Positions 63,869-64,000 of a stretch of DNA of 64,000 nt are shown here, in pieces. Position numbers and translations under genes: made by a program. This stretch comes from Gammaproteobacteria bacterium (GTDB taxonomy: Bacteria; Pseudomonadota; Gammaproteobacteria; Pseudomonadales; Pseudohongiellaceae): contig JAJFKE010000038.1 in assembly GCA_021773355.1 (NCBI GenBank), positions 124,001-188,000 on the forward strand. The letters are read 5' to 3'. The notes beneath the pieces are model-generated. The model had not been told where the DNA came from, did not search any database, and saw only the letters and a list, made by a program, of their open reading frames with translations. Positions within the stretch are counted from its first letter, which is position 1. Every line of letters starts with the position of its first letter.

Positions 63869-64000
63869 TTTAACCACGTAACTTGTAACCGGTCTTGAAC
63901 AAATAGTACACCACCGCTAGACAGCCAAACATAAATATAAGAATACTCGCCAGGCTTACCAACACACTGACTTCAGATATTTCATAGAAACTCCAGCGCA
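63869..64000 (-). CDS. C-terminal end of an ABC-2-like permease, cut by window edge
   Basis: The last ~43 codons of a minus-strand gene: WSFYEISEVSVLVSLASILI, a single hydrophobic helix, then FKTGYKLRG and a TAA at 63869-63871. The final helix with an R/K-x-G-Y-x-L-R ending is typical of ABC-2 permeases. The rest lies outside the window, so the call is tentative. Confidence 0.5.

Overview
The window looks like chromosome of an aerobic, probably marine gammaproteobacterium. A Pseudomonadales/Cellvibrionales-like relative is my best guess, from gene content only. Pointers are an EttA-type ABC-F protein, PEP carboxylase, a TcyP-type symporter, a ZntR-type MerR regulator, MlaA, a TonB receptor, many exported hydrolases and quinoproteins, and moderate base composition. 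I see no rRNA, tRNA, CRISPR array, prophage or integrase.

Layout. 1-5 kb: 5' part of glyA (minus strand), ettA, then an overlapping minus-strand pair made of a triple-DnaT-domain protein and a phage-lambda-P-like protein. 5-16 kb: a glycerate-kinase-like P-loop kinase, a ZntR-controlled metal permease operon, several alpha/beta and SGNH hydrolases, ppc, and an exported CxxCH protein. 15.7-22.7 kb: a signalling block with two paralogous hybrid histidine kinases pointing away from each other, a REC-EAL protein with a degraded EAL site coupled to the first kinase, and a small HTH regulator between them. 23-35 kb: a frameshifted leucine-rich exported gene, a TonB receptor, two paralogous exported PQQ-type beta-propeller dehydrogenases separated by a dead sulfotransferase gene, a small exported protein and a LysR regulator. 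35-46 kb: MscS channel, SulP-STAS-cNMP transporter, a matrixin protease behind a foldback repeat, an amidase/YVTN-cytochrome pair, a DUF6498-like membrane protein. 46-54 kb: a compact four-gene operon (Tat-exported flavin amine oxidase, di-heme cytochrome c, TcyP-type symporter, signal-peptide-bearing RidA-like protein) closed by a terminator and divergent from a CadC-like transmembrane regulator. 54-64 kb: cupins, SnoaL-like proteins, mlaA with a TetR regulator sharing an operator, a MacAB-like export system with two permeases, an 11-repeat MORN protein, and the 3' end of an ABC-2-like permease.

Most distinctive items: (1) the exported amine oxidase / cytochrome c / symporter / RidA operon, which reads as an envelope amino-acid or amine oxidation module whose RidA-like member has lost the catalytic arginine; (2) a foldback repeat family whose terminal TAG coincides with the stop codon of adjacent genes; (3) the triple-DnaT plus P-like replication pair; (4) the paired hybrid kinases with a probably inactive EAL output protein; (5) the two-site TetR operator system linking the regulator to mlaA.
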